A stretch of DNA of 64,000 bases from Schistosoma haematobium (taxonomy: Eukaryota; Platyhelminthes; Trematoda; Strigeidida; Schistosomatidae), in contig NC_067195.1 of NCBI RefSeq assembly GCF_000699445.3, positions 84,392,569 through 84,456,568 of the forward strand, written 5' to 3'. Within the stretch, counting starts at the first letter, position 1. Every line of letters starts with the position of its first letter. The translations under genes and the position numbers were made by a program. The notes beneath the pieces were generated by a model. It saw nothing but the letters and a program-made list of their open reading frames with translations, searched no databases and had not been told where the DNA came from. Below, piece after piece: positions 22,790-35,010 of the stretch.

Positions 22790-23217
22790 CTGTGTGAAAA
22801 ATACACAGAATGTCAATGGTGATAAAATATTGTCGTTAAAAACTAGTTGGAAAAACGACTGTAAACAACTCCATGTTTTTTTAATAAAGAGGGAGAAAGA
22901 ACAAAACTCACAAAAGATTAGTTGGACCGTGGATATATGGTTAATGAAACGTGTACCACAATTATGAAACCAAATTGCTTGGAATACATGAAATTTAATT
23001 AGTTTTATTCTATTAGTTTCTTTTGTAGATTTGACTAAAGTCAAAACAATGATCGGGGCAGATTAATATTAATTCACTATATTTCGTGGCTTCTCATCCC
23101 GTGTTCAAATCGCTAAATCACTTTACACCTATTCCTACACAGATAATCCTTGTACTCCTAATTCTTTCCGGTATCAATGTCAATTGTTCCACATTGTATC
23201 ATACCTCAGAGTTACAT

Positions 23218-23218
<1 letters not shown>

Positions 23219-23288
<70 letters not shown>
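23219..23288. repeat. (TA)n microsatellite
   Basis: About 35 TA units within the large gap between the N-terminal and cytosolic exons of TMEM63. Confidence 0.95.
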
Positions 23289-23289
<1 letters not shown>

Positions 23290-23291
<2 letters not shown>

Positions 23292-24785
23292 GAATTCATA
23301 TTATCCTGCCCAAATCCTTGTCTTAGCTTTAAACAAATTTAATTAATATGAGAGTCCAGGATGTAATTTTTATCGTATTTGAGATTAATCAGCTGAATGT
23401 CCCTATACCAAACGCATTTACATAGAAAAAGAACGACCAAAATTCAGTCTTGAATATTAATGACAGGATTGTAGTGCTATGCAAGCTCATATGGCTTATC
23501 CTAGCTTTCGAACAGGCCGATTTATTCATTCTTCTCGAGTCACATTTTGACCTTCTTGATTATTCGTTTGTCAACCTTGACTGTTTTTATGTAGGCATAT
23601 GTATGCGCACACCCGATCTTACTCATCACATGTCTGTAGCTTATTTTTGTTTGACTATAAATATCAAGTCACGCTTGATTAAAACGAGTTGGTTCAAATG
23701 TTCTCTCCAACGTGCGTCATTTCGCTTCGTTTCTCCGACAGATTGTTAGTTCAAATCAACGATTGCATGAAATATACACATTCAAACTTCATCCTCGTAT
23801 TCGGCTTATTTAATTCCGTTATTCACTAGCGCGAGCTAAGTCGATAACAATATACGAAAATTGAAAATATGTATATTTCGATAACAGTCAACATACGATC
23901 AAATTGGAGTCAGATATAGGGCCACTGAAGGATAACTGAAACCCTTAATAATAATAAATGTAAAAATACTACATAGGGAAACAGGAGCTTTATTATTACT
24001 CCAACCGAAGATAATGCAAATAAAAACGCGTACTATTTGCAAAACTTTAAACTTTCCTCGAGAATCACTTGATGAGGGTGAGAAATTCGCAGTACCGAAT
24101 TCAGCTGAAAGCGTGTTGCTTAAAATTTCAAAATGAGAATTTGAAAAATTTTTTTTTGAGTGCTTCAGATATAGTTCTTATGAAATAATCCATTTCATGA
24201 CAGAAACACACTTAAATAAAGAAAACGAGCCAATAGCAACAAAATAACATATCAAATGCATATTCACAAAATGTTGTTAATCAATTACAACACAAACCGA
24301 CCGGACAAAGATCCCGTCATAGTATACAAATTTCTACAACTGTGACAAGGGTGTGTTATGTGTTACAAAGCTAATTTCTCGCATATTTCAAAGTAGTGAT
24401 ACACTAAGTAAATATTTAAGAACTGAATTGGAAAATAGATCTTGTCACAACAAAATATTCACCATTTAATACACGGCTGTCAGATTATTTTATTAATATA
24501 CACACCTTAATTTTGTCATGTTTAGAAGTAAAATAAACAGGAATAAACTATAAAAATATTTAGGAAAATTGAAATAAAATGATAGTGCTTCATTGAGAGA
24601 AAAAAGAACCATGATCGTAAAATGTTTCCCATAGAAGTGAAAATGATAAAATAATATACGATTTATGATCACCGTAAACATACTATCGTCCCACCTATTA
24701 ACTGTCTGAGAGATTCTAAAACATAAATCAAATATCAATGTGACCTTAATGTACAAGGCAGCCGTAACAATATGGAGCATTGTAG
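23290..24785. other. Intron candidate region, no exon proven
   Basis: The missing TMEM63 helix-1/helix-2 exon should lie between 22.8 and 28.8 kb. A minus-strand hydrophobic frame at about 24493-24600 (YFYSLFLFILLLNM) is the best hydrophobic candidate here, but it lacks the family FGRTT and LWxH motifs and its best donor is out of phase. Confidence 0.3.
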
Positions 24786-24789
24786 GTAT

Positions 24790-24970
24790 CTTTACCAAGG
24801 TTTGACTTGATAATTTCGAAAAAACTGAGTACTGAATATATTGTTATTAACAAAAATAATATATTTGTAGTATCCCAATGGGTAGCAAAATCTAATTTCC
24901 TGACGTTTCGTGACTCAGTGTAAATCGCTTCTTCAGAGAATAAGTAAACAAATTAAATCAGTCAAATCTT
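24790..24970 (+). repeat. Dispersed repeat D, copy 3
   Basis: Contains GGTTTGACTTGATAATTTCG, TTTCGTGACTCAGTGTAAAT and CTTCTTCAGAGAATAAGT in the same order as the pair at 16.7-17.2 kb. Confidence 0.65.
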
Positions 24971-25038
24971 AAATATTACAAGAAAGCAAACCAAAAATAT
25001 TTGCCAGTATGGGGTTGTGCAGACATGGTTGGGTTTTT

Positions 25039-25280
25039 GATTGAGATCATGAATCGATCAGTGATAGACCCCCATTGAAACTTGGAAGCACTGGACGACC
25101 GTTTCGTCACAGTATTCGACATCTTAGAAGTGCCCATTCAAGATCCCATATGCGGGACACGAAACTCAGGACCACTGATCTCCCGAGAGAATGCTTAACC
25201 TCTAGACCACTGAGTTTGCATCCAACGGTGTTAATGTCCACGTTCAATCAATCCATGATATTGTGCGACCAGCTTCCATT
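25039..25280 (-). repeat. Hammerhead SINE (copy 4), core mutated
   Basis: Nearly identical in layout to copy 3: A box at 25,192-25,210 on the minus strand, hammerhead stems, and tail CTTCCAAGTTTCAATGG. The core again reads CTAAGAT (25,121-25,127) with the same shortened stem II. The shared derived core means both come from one mutated source element. Confidence 0.75.
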
Positions 25281-25825
25281 GTCTTCCGTGAGTAACTGCC
25301 TGACACCCGATACGGAAAGCTGCAATGGACGCGACTTCTTATTAGAACTCCGAGAATTACCTCTCGAAGCTAGTCACAAGGTAATGGTAATTACCATATT
25401 AACCAAGACAGTGTCATGTCACTTCGAACAAGCCGATTTATCAGACATGCTTGCGTATTGCTGTGTGATAATGGGTGAAATATGTAACATTTGTGGTGTG
25501 AAATGATACAGTTCAATTTGTATATATGATAATAGTGTGAGATGTGAATAGAATATGACATGATAGCTCGGATAGATAGTGAAGTTTTCTTCGCCATCTG
25601 GGTATTTAAGATTTAGCAATACATGAAAAGCTTCAGCTTCTGGCGTTCCTTGTAGTTGAAAAAATCTTATTGTGTTATTTTGATATTTTTAATAGTGACT
25701 TGATGGTTATTGAAAACAGCATGCACTGTTACTGCCGATCTAAGTTGGAGTCTTTCAAGTTCTACAGGATTATTATCCCGTTTCTTTTTGTACCTAAGAT
25801 ATACAGACCGAATCAACTGAAGGGG

Positions 25826-26393
25826 ATCTGTTACTTTACATAGACTTCCTTGATTATGAAAAAGCATTTGACAGAGTACTTAGGAAAACCTTCCGGAACC
25901 TTCTTCGACATTATGGAGCTTCTTAGAAGATCGTCAACGCCATAAGAAAAGTAAACGGAATACACTGCAAAGTAGTGCATGGAGGACAGCTGATATAGAC
26001 ATTCCAAGTGTAGCCGCAGCCTCTACATCAATAGGTCTCAACATGCACAGGAGAAAAAGAAACATCCTCGAATACAACACTGATAACACCAACCCAATCA
26101 CACTTGATGGAGAAACTTTGGAAGAGGTGGAAACTTTCACGTACATGGACAGTAGCATCATTGATGAACAAGGAGGATCGAGTGCAGCGATGTGAGGGTA
26201 AGGATTGCCAAAGCAAGGATGGAATTCCTACAGTTGAAGAACATATGGAACTCAAAACGACTGTCAACCAATTTTAAAGTCAGAATTTTCAATACGAACA
26301 TCAAGATAGTCATACTATACGCAGCTGAAACTTAGAGAACTACCACAACCATCATCAAAATAGTACAAGTAGTTCTAGACAATTGACTGCGCA

Positions 26394-26395
<2 letters not shown>
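25826..26395 (+). mobile_element. SR2-type (RTE) LINE fragment, reverse transcriptase
   Basis: Broken frames contain the RT motif-A region YIDFLDYEKAFDRVL, then RHYGAS and a later segment ITLDGETLEEVETFTYMDSS. It ends in a frame reading LRKI exactly where a (TA)n tract starts. Several stops and frameshifts mark it as a dead copy. Confidence 0.72.

Positions 26396-26434
<39 letters not shown>
26396..26434. repeat. (TA)n microsatellite
   Basis: About 19 TA units abutting the truncated SR2 fragment. Confidence 0.95.
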
Positions 26435-26438
<4 letters not shown>

Positions 26439-28055
26439 AGATAATAATTTCTTGTAGATAGATGAACAATAAATAAAAATGGTGAAAATTAGAAAGATTA
26501 TAACACTAGATGATATAGCGTAAATGATAAAAAATATTGCGTACAAATAAAAACTTAAGTCAAATCAAAAAGTTAACAATGGCTTATAATGTTAATGGAG
26601 GAAGATGTTTTTGTCATAATAATTAAATTTTTTAGTGGGATTGGATAAAATGAAGTAACATCAGAAACAATCATAAGATTATGGGGATATAACAAATCAT
26701 TAAAGAGGGAAATTTTCAAATGAGGAATCAATGAAATGAAAATAAAAATGATTATATTTAAAGACAACGGTAAAAACGACGATAAGACGAAAATCTTTTG
26801 TACACACAGTTTAGACTTCATGTCATGGATGACAAGTACATCTGCAGTTTTAAGGAGTTGAACACAAAATCTTGGTAGATTTGAATACATTTTATAGACA
26901 ACCTTAAAATCAACCAGTGAATCAGTGGAGTGATTCGAATTGACTAGACGTTCGGGGATAGAACTCGTTAGTGCTTTTCACTCATCTTTTAGAGAATCCC
27001 ATTGGAATATGTCTTCATTTCCGAGTTGAAATCAAGAACTAGCTATGGTCTATGTGCCTAGTTCCACAAAAGTAGGTGAACCGATAGATGCTAACAGAGG
27101 TGAATAAATGACAGAGATTATCTTTCATGGATACGAAAAGTAAATTTCTGCTAGTGAATGTTAGTCACAGCATTGCCACGCAAAGCTTTCTGTTATTATC
27201 TGTTGACAGCGGATTTTCAGGAACATCAAAAATCTGTTCACTTTTAAAATACAGATAGACATAAAGTTATTTTTTTAAAATAAAATCCGTGAATTCTTTG
27301 TTCCGACTATTTCTCATATTTTTCTTTAAGAACCGGCTTGGATAGCAATTTTCAGCTAACGTTGTTCTGCAGAACCCTAGTCCTTCCTCAACACACTCCG
27401 TACTACGAGTCTTACGTATTCGGTGAAATTAGAGTTCATCTTCTTGCTTATTGATAACACATGACATACATTTGCACATACATAGTCTTTTTTTATCATT
27501 ATTTACAATACATATTGATAAGTCTTACTAATTCGAACGCTTTATTCGGTTCCTAAGCTATTCTGGTAACCCGCAAGCTAGAACTACGCAGCGACCTGAA
27601 CACGAGAGAAAAGGCGCAAATTAAGCGAAAAGCACTTTACTCCGAAGGTTCATTCTTGTACAGAAAAACACGGGTATTTATAGATTATTAGCATTTGTCA
27701 AATCAACATTATATTTTGGCCAATCCGCTAAGAGACATATTGTGCTACTGACCAATAGTAGCATACCACGTTAATATTCTAGAAAGCTCCCTCATGCTCT
27801 GATTGACTGAAACTCTTTAGATACGCATGTACCATTTCTTTGTTCCGAAAAAAATGTGAGATATACAACTGGCGCATTTCAAGTATAATTGAACGTAGTC
27901 ATCTGATTAGATTATTCTTTGGCTTTTAAATACGAAGACTGAACTTCATACCATGGATACACCATGATTATTGTTTTAAACAAGTCTTTAACCAATGACA
28001 ATGAATCGCTATCTAGAATACTACACTAATAGTATATAAGAGAAAGAACAAACTA
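26435..28055. other. Probable TMEM63 intron, unassigned
   Basis: A hydrophobic minus-strand frame at 26573-26890 was inspected as a possible exon but has no family motif and no good splice donor. Nothing else was recognised. Confidence 0.35.
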
Positions 28056-28059
28056 TAAT

Positions 28060-28260
28060 CGAATTCACTTGGCCATGTTGTCTATTTTAATTTCTTCTAC
28101 ATTATGTAAACGACCTAACAAAAGTTTCCAAATTATCTGTTCTGTTGTTTGCGGATAACTTAAAAGTATGGAGATTCAAACACTGTACGGTCAATAAGAC
28201 AAGATTATACGAATATTTAAATGCTCCAGTTGAATGAACAAAACAGTGGTCATATGATGA
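28060..28260 (+). mobile_element. CR1-like LINE reverse transcriptase scrap
   Basis: With small indels the plus strand reads HYVNDLTKVSKLSVLLFADN then LKVWR, corresponding to the CR1 YVNDLP and FADDxKLWR motif C region. Short and degenerate. Confidence 0.6.
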
Positions 28261-28261
28261 G

Positions 28262-28766
28262 AAAGATACGGTTTATCGGTTCATGTTTATATTTTGAGTT
28301 GTAATATAATAATATAAACAATGGATTCTGTGAACACAAATACTATTATTTTTGGTGGTAGTAGTAGTAGTAATAATAATAGTGTGCGCTACTTATATGG
28401 ACGGATACAAGTAGTATATGGCAGGAATTGGAAGTGGGATGCTTATTAGCAGAAAAGTGAAATAAATGGAAGAGTAAGGAAAACAGAGAGCGATCGGAAT
28501 AATAACAGAATCAGGAGGATGATGAGGTAAAAGAAAACACAAGGAAAATGTGCAAGTGATGTATTCAATATATGATTTTCATATTTTACAGGGGCATTGT
28601 GTGATTTTGTATAAAATAATAAATTGGATTACTGTACCTGAGCTTTCGTTCACTATAGTAAAAGTAGTAGTAATTAATAGATAATCAACTCAACAGACAT
28701 GAGTTTCGAAAACCAAGATACATTAAAAATCGAATCTCATATTTACAAATTACTCTGTTTACCTAC
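28262..28766. other. Unassigned, with short TAG/TAA repeats
   Basis: Contains short AGT/AAT repeats around 28,360-28,380 and no recognised gene. Confidence 0.35.
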
Positions 28767-29073
28767 CTCATTAATACGATCACATTCACAATCATCGTCA
28801 TTATCGTCATCACTATTGGAGATATTAATGGTTTTTTGTTCCCCTTGATTAGTTTGTTCTCTACTGCCGTTAGTCAACGATGAATTAGGTTTTTGGTGTT
28901 TATCACTACTGCCACTATTATCGTTATTATTATTCAAAGGTAATGTTTTCCAACTATTACATATTTTCAATTTTCTTGGCCAGATGTATGCTTCGGTTAA
29001 GCATAATCCAGTCACCATAAAATATAATATTATACATATGATAATAATGGTGTATAATATCCATCCTCTTGAA
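28767..29073 (-). CDS. Probable N-terminal TMEM63 exon: helix plus acidic loop
   Basis: Acceptor TTTCATTAG and donor GAG|GTAGGT bound a 102-codon open exon (phase 2 in, phase 0 out). It encodes a hydrophobic helix (GWILYTIIIICIILYFMVTG), a basic/aromatic turn IWPRKLKIC and a loop rich in N, S and D ending DDDNDDDCECDRINE. Vertebrate TMEM63 has the same layout: an extra first helix, then a long variable cytosolic loop before the core. Position and strand agree with the downstream exons. The link is inferred, because the exon(s) joining it to 22,789 and the start codon were not found; it could belong to another minus-strand gene. Confidence 0.5.
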
Positions 29074-30885
29074 CTAATGAAATGAAGAGGAAAATTGAAA
29101 AGAATCAAATGAATGCTAGATAATTAAAACATTGATTTAATTTTAGAGTGAGAAAGAATGCAATAATGACTTAATTGCTAAATTATTTAGCTGTATAGAA
29201 ATTCCGTGATACTATATATTAATTAATGTTGAGTTTTTGCAGAAATATATAAATTTTTTGTCAGACACTACGTACCAAAAATAGATTACACTAGTTACTT
29301 TTGGAAATAATCTATGACTTTCTGATAGCCAGCATATTCTCATTCGATTATCCAAATTTATCATTTACCGGTTTACATAATCTATTGATTGACAAAGAAT
29401 TTTGCAAACTTCACCTCTCCGTCTACTATAACACGTCTTTATTGTTGTTAGTATCAAATAAATTCAATATTAACTAAACATTTACGTAAATAATGATAAG
29501 TGGAGATTTGCAGTGTTGTGTGTACACTTTTTATGGCAGGGATTTATCTGAACACCGTCTGTGCCAAAAATATTATTATTACCGAAATTTCAAGGATTTC
29601 GGATATAAATCTTAAGGCCGACTTCACTTCAGGTTCAATCTTGATAAACGGTTGAAAATAGATTGATCTGATTTACGTAGCATGAACTGACGTTGAAAAA
29701 GTCAACAGTAAGTGTTATTGAACGTTTTTACCAATTATTGTGTATCAAAAGTTATGGTATTTTGAAGTGGATTATCATTCCTGATTTCTTTAGATGATTG
29801 TCTTGTGATCTTATTATTTGACGATTTCGGTTCTTAAGAGGGGAAGAATTTATTGTTGACAAATACAACAAAACAAACATCGCATGAATCCGACAACCGT
29901 TCGTGGAAAAAACCATTGGATACACGAGCAATATAATTAGTATGAAACAGTAGTAAACTGATAAATCATTGTTAGATCGTTCATTCAAACCTTGGCTTAG
30001 ACTGAATCTATATGACTGTAAATTAAAGGAAATCAGGGTTCATACATTATGTTCAGTCGCCATTCATCCTTAGTTAGAAGTATTATGTAGTGTGACCACA
30101 TGTGAAACACAAACTGAATGTTACTCAACAAATAGAGATTAGTATTTAAGATGAATGTCTCATGTAGGCGCTGATAATGTCCTGAACGACCATCAAAACA
30201 TCGCTATTAGGCCATGTAGCATAGAGAACTCAAAAAAAAAACAAGAACGACATAATAAATGGGTGTTTTTGTACTGGTAATTTTAGGCGTAAACTGTTGT
30301 CTACTGCTTCCAGTGATTCTTAAGAAAACCAGCTTGTATAGACAAAAAACTGGCATTAAACAAGCGCTCATTCGACAAAAAGCAAAAAATGTTTTTTGAA
30401 TTATTTCGGCAGTCATTTGGAGTTCAATGTACTGCCACTAACTCGTTTCGAAATATTATTAAAAGAAAAAGAGAGACTAACTGCGATTTAGTAATCTAGA
30501 GAATTTGATTCTGATACAATGTCACTAATCGACAAAGCTAACGAGGATTGTTATTCTCATGGTAAAGTACCATAAGGATAAATCCAAGCTACACATAATC
30601 ATTAGTAGTTATATAATACTGAGAAATTGTTATTTAGTTAAATTCTAATGCTAATATATAAACCAGGAGTGTCACACCAATAATACAAAGCTTGACTAAA
30701 ACATAAAATGTGTTTGATGAGTATTAAAAAGATGTGATGAGATACAGTGAAAAGTTTTAAATGCTTGTTTTTGTTCAGCGTGTAGCCACTATTAATTAAA
30801 TGACATACAAGTAAGTTAGATATTGGGTTATTGTGACCCTTTTTGGAAACCATATTGATTAAAGTTAGACATTAACACTGTGGGA
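29074..30885. other. Upstream of TMEM63, no exon identified
   Basis: Short minus-strand frames occur (for example at 29752-29988 and 30207-30416) but they show no recognisable domain or convincing splice sites. The start codon and promoter of TMEM63 are not located. Confidence 0.35.
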
Positions 30886-30890
30886 TATCA

Positions 30891-31070
30891 GTTAAGCGGT
30901 CTAGCGGTTAAGCCTTTGTACAAGAGACTAAAATGGATTGTTTCCGACTTCTGCATGTACGATGGTGAATCCGAACTGCCGGGTCCCATACTAGAAAAAA
31001 AAACGGTTTTCCAATGCTGCCAGGTTATTAATGGCGGTCTAACTTAGATCATTCCATGATTCCAATGAAC
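30891..31070 (+). repeat. Hammerhead SINE (copy 5), degenerate
   Basis: The plus strand has an A-box-like GCGGTCTAGCGGTTAAGCC (30,896-30,914), then remnants of the ribozyme (CTGCCGGGTCCCATACTAG, CGGTTTTCCAATGC) and the family tail (CCAGGTTATTAATGGCGG). Stem II and the GAA are destroyed. Confidence 0.7.
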
Positions 31071-31074
31071 ACCA

Positions 31075-32890
31075 CATTGAATTATTCAACTATCGCAGTG
31101 CGTTGTTTTCTTATTTTTGTATTCTGCATACGTTTTAAAAACTTTATGAAATCAAACATCGAATATATTTTGTCAAAATTTCTTTAATCTGTCAAATTAT
31201 TTTATCTCTAATCTAGTTCGTTTGTATAACACGGTTTGTATTATTTCTTAGCCTCTGAATACATTCACAATGTTGTTAAGACAGTGAAATCTAAGTAAAG
31301 TACTCGAATCGGTAATAACTATCAAAAAAATATAATTTGAAAACTGTCACGTTAATCAACTAGCAATTATGAAATAGTTCACGAAAATAAGCTAATCAAT
31401 TCTCATCATTCCATTTCTTTTGCCCTCTGTTCATTTTTTTTCTTCTTATCTAACACACATGTACTGAAATGGGGCTTATTTATATATAGATCATTTTAAA
31501 GTGTTACACAGCTTTTTTTAATTATGTGTGTTACTGTCATCATTACTCGGATGATTACTAATATAACAATGACTGAAATGTTATTATCATTATTATTAGT
31601 ATTATGAACAGGTCCATAATCAATATTTTGCGTTCATTAACCTATAAGTAATCTCTTGTTTAATACTTTATATTTACAGTTATATACATTAAATTAAAAT
31701 TTGAGTAGAATTAAGGTGAAAAGCAATATTCTACGTTTCTAATACTAACTTGTTTTGACTTATACACAGTAAAGAAAAAACTATCTATGATTTGAGTTCA
31801 CAGAAATTTAATAAAAAGTATTTAAAGAATGAAAATCAATCAAAAGTGATCAATGAGAAAACAGGGCGGAAATTGAAAGAGTTTATAGATTGGTAACACG
31901 TGGCACATAGGAAGGTTTCACAGTGTAAAAACTTAAAACATAATAATAAATAGGCATGAAATTCAGAATAGATTTTTCAATATGTTAACTAATACACAAA
32001 TAAAATGATCAGGTTCGTAGAGCTGTAGTTACAGTTTAGTGGAGCAATGGGTTAGTGAATAAAGCGTTGACACAAACCAGTCCTGAAATAACAATTTGTA
32101 TTTAAAGGGGGAGAAGCGCATTTCAAGCAACCTGACATTGTTGCTCAGTGCTACCAAAAGACTGCATTCTACCAGTTTCTGCTGACAGTAGTTTGTGATG
32201 GAAATCGCTTTCGAGATTATATTATACTGAAATAGACAGTTAAAACACTTATTTAAATGTTACTCTAAGTACCATGATATGCGATCACGTCACATATGAC
32301 TGACTGATCGTAACAGATATATATACCAACACTTACTAACAGTTTAGTATTGTGACTAGATGTGAATACATCATATAACTAAAACAAATATTCATTTGTA
32401 CCACGATATTAACTGACAACATTATGTATAATCTTACTGCAACTAAGATCAAAGCAGTAACGGAGTTCGCCTTAAAAAACGTCACATGAACAAAAAAACT
32501 GAATATTCATATAAGAATCGTTCCAAATTTCGCCATTCACATACAACCACACTTTCTAATGAACAAACTAGAGCCCAAATAATCAGTACAGGTTACTTAC
32601 ACATCAGTTATTCCAAGATTAGCTATTGTGATCCGTCGAAATTCATTCTCTGTAAAAAAAATTTAAAAATTGATGCAAACTTATATCAAGCGTAAATATG
32701 CATGTATGTAATTGATAAATATAACTCATAGTTATTTTTCTGAAAACAGTTTCGAATTTATAAACCTTTATTCAATCCACCGATAACAATAATAACAAGA
32801 AAAGTGGCATTAAAAAGCTTACATAGTATTATATTTGTGTCAGAAACCATAACGTAAGTTGACTAAACTGAGTCTAGCAATCAAACACAT
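31075..32890. other. Intergenic, unassigned
   Basis: AT-rich. A weak LINE-like stretch around 32,070-32,230 resembles 39,550-39,720 (CAGTCCTGAA, AACAATTTG, CTGCATT blocks). No gene was recognised. Confidence 0.35.
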
Positions 32891-32893
32891 CGG

Positions 32894-32894
<1 letters not shown>

Positions 32895-32972
<78 letters not shown>
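32895..32972. repeat. (TA)n microsatellite
   Basis: About 39 TA units. Confidence 0.95.
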
Positions 32973-32973
<1 letters not shown>

Positions 32974-33115
32974 CAAGCATTGTATAGAATAACTCCGCCT
33001 GTAGCCCCTATGGTGTTACTGCCGGTCCCAAGCCCGTATAAAGGAGGAGGGTTCAGCATGGTGTTAGCGACCCCATCATGTAGAAAACTAACTAGAAAAC
33101 GCTAACCAGAAAAAA
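32973..33115 (+). repeat. Dispersed repeat F, copy 1
   Basis: Shares TTACTGCCGGTCCCAAGCCC, GGAGGGTTCAGCATG and CTAACTAGAA with 53,091-53,170. The frame resembles LLPVPSP and may be a LINE 5' part. Confidence 0.5.
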
Positions 33116-33539
33116 ATGATATAGAGTAGAAGTGCTTAGACTTTTGGTTTGTACGAAACATTTGCCATCTAAGAAATGATTGATTTACCTGATTCTTGAG
33201 AGAAAAAAAACAATGGAGTGCAAATAACGAAGATTGGAGTGAGTGCAAATAACTGGAAAACACGAAAACGCATGGCCAATATATACGCGACGCCATCAAG
33301 ACCTGCTCTTTTCGCAAACTCAGAAGACCTAAACATTTGTGCAGATAAAATACACATACGATGAGTGATGACAACACGGGTGAAAGCAAGTCAAGTCAGA
33401 TGGATTAATAATAATTATGACCACTATCTGTAGTTCATTAACACGCTTCACAATAGATTGAGATATTAATATTAAGCATGAGATGAAACTAGTCGAGTGT
33501 TGTTTACGAAATTGAAAGGATGAAAAGTGAATGTCCGGA

Positions 33540-33755
33540 GCTTTAACCGGGTTTGTGGACACGGAGGCGAGTTGAAAAACCCTGAATCCAAATCAATGGT
33601 GGACATGGGCTCGAGGATCCTGAGGGAACAAATGGTGTACGAACCAATGGTTGGCCTCCAGCTACTATGGGACTGCAAGTCCTTACGTTGCTTAACTGTC
33701 TTGTGAATTAGACCTCTAGGTCGAGGGCTCGGGCGGTGGCCCCCTAGGAAAAACA
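33540..33755 (+). repeat. SINE family A, copy 2 (fragment, reversed)
   Basis: Matches the minus strand of copies at 3.9 and 51.3 kb: blocks GGATCCTGAGGGAACAAATG, CTATGGGACTGCA and GGTGGCCCCCTAGGAAA. The 3' LINE-like tail is missing. Confidence 0.6.
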
Positions 33756-33774
33756 CCTAAATGTAATACTTTTT

Positions 33775-34020
33775 TCTGGCTCCTTCGACACTACGGCGTG
33801 TACGAGAAAATAGTCAACATCATACGGAATTCCTATGATGGATTAAACTGAGAAATCGTGCATGGAGGACAGCTCACAGACTCGTTCGATGTAAACACCG
33901 GTGTCAGGCAAGGTTGCCTACTATCCTCCTTTCTCTTTCCTCGGGCGATTGACTGGACTATGAAGAACTCCATATTTGAGCGGAAGCACGGAATAAAATG
34001 GACAGGTTCGAACTATGAAG
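33775..34020 (+). mobile_element. SR2-type (RTE) LINE fragment, RT motif B
   Basis: One frame, with one in-frame stop, reads LLRHYGVYEKIVNIIRNSYD, then VHGGQLTDSFDVNTGVRQGC and AIDWTMK. GVRQGC is RT motif B of RTE elements. The element is truncated on both sides. Confidence 0.78.
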
Positions 34021-34672
34021 TCCAACCTTGGTATTGATACTTTCGAACCATTACATGATTTATTCAATAAAACTCCATCAAAAATATATCAAATGTACGT
34101 TATTAATATAAAAAAAAGAGCCAATGATCTGAGTGATCGTATTATGTATTCGTTTGACTACACTGCAGTATTTTCCACTCGCTCCAGTGAATACTTCCTG
34201 TCGGCTACATACAGACACTGAAATAATTCTGTTACACCAGACTTTATACATAAAAGTATACCAAAAAGAATGTTCACTTATAAACGTCTGTTTAAATAAG
34301 CCTTTCATCGAATTATTTTCAAACACTTGACCAACTTTAATAGCATAATGGTTTTCTTCAAACAAACAAAAACTACAATACATAATTAATCGATTCACTA
34401 CAATACAGTATATTATTATTTCGAAACGTAACTATTTTCTTTAAGTTATAGTTAATTCAATCACTAAAACAAACATCCATGTAGAAATCGATTAGTTAGT
34501 CTATGGTACAATGTAACATGAGAAAAAAAAACAATAACAAACACATAGTGATATTCTCACTTCATTGTACACAAAAGATGTATAGACCAGCAACATGCAT
34601 TTCCATATTGAATAAATCATTAAATTACATAAATTATTTTTATTAACAACAAGCGATGAAATGTCTTCAAGT

Positions 34673-34676
<4 letters not shown>

Positions 34677-34750
<74 letters not shown>
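34677..34750. repeat. (TA)n microsatellite
   Basis: About 37 TA units. Confidence 0.95.
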
Positions 34751-34751
<1 letters not shown>

Positions 34752-34904
34752 CCACAAAGTTCATCTTTAAGACACAGAAAACGGGTTCGCATCTTTGCAC
34801 ACATTTACTACAATACTGATTTTAAAAATAAATAGAAATTTTGTTCTGGTTTGTGAAATTATGTAGAGATATTCAAGCATAGGATTCAATAATTCATGCA
34901 AAGC

Positions 34905-34910
<6 letters not shown>

Positions 34911-34947
<37 letters not shown>

Positions 34948-35010
34948 AGGCCCAGGACAGATCGGATTGGGGAATACTGGCCGGCGGCCTATGCTCCATT
35001 GGGAGTAATA
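34911..35010 (+). mobile_element. (TA)n joined to SR2-type LINE 3' end
   Basis: A (TA)n tract (34,911-34,942) runs straight into a frame reading RPRTDRIGEYWPAAYAPLG or, shifted, AQDRSDWGILAGGLCS. This is the C-terminal end of SR2/RTE seen also at 10.5 kb. Confidence 0.65.

Noticed and set aside
22658..23044. 128-codon minus-strand frame containing IWFH, considered as the TMEM63 helix-2 exon
   Set aside because: The stretch after W-F-H is not a hydrophobic helix and the only good donor (GTGAGT) is in the wrong phase; only its last part (22,662-22,789) is kept as an exon.
23086..23346. Plus-strand frame with a long IY repeat
   Set aside because: Translated (TA)n microsatellite, not a protein.
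24493..24798. Hydrophobic minus-strand frame ending LLLNMTKL
   Set aside because: No FGRTT or LWxH motif, the best donor gives phase 2 where phase 0 is needed; chance hydrophobic AT-rich frame more likely.
26573..26890. Minus-strand frame with IIIFIFISLIP considered as TMEM63 helix 1
   Set aside because: No family motifs and no usable splice donor.
30897..30914. Possible functional tRNA gene at GCGGTCTAGCGGTTAAGCC
   Set aside because: A-box match only; what follows is the hammerhead SINE body, not a tRNA cloverleaf.
21929..34942. CRISPR-like or satellite arrays
   Set aside because: The tandem runs are simple (TA)n and (TAA)n microsatellites without spacers or longer repeat units.
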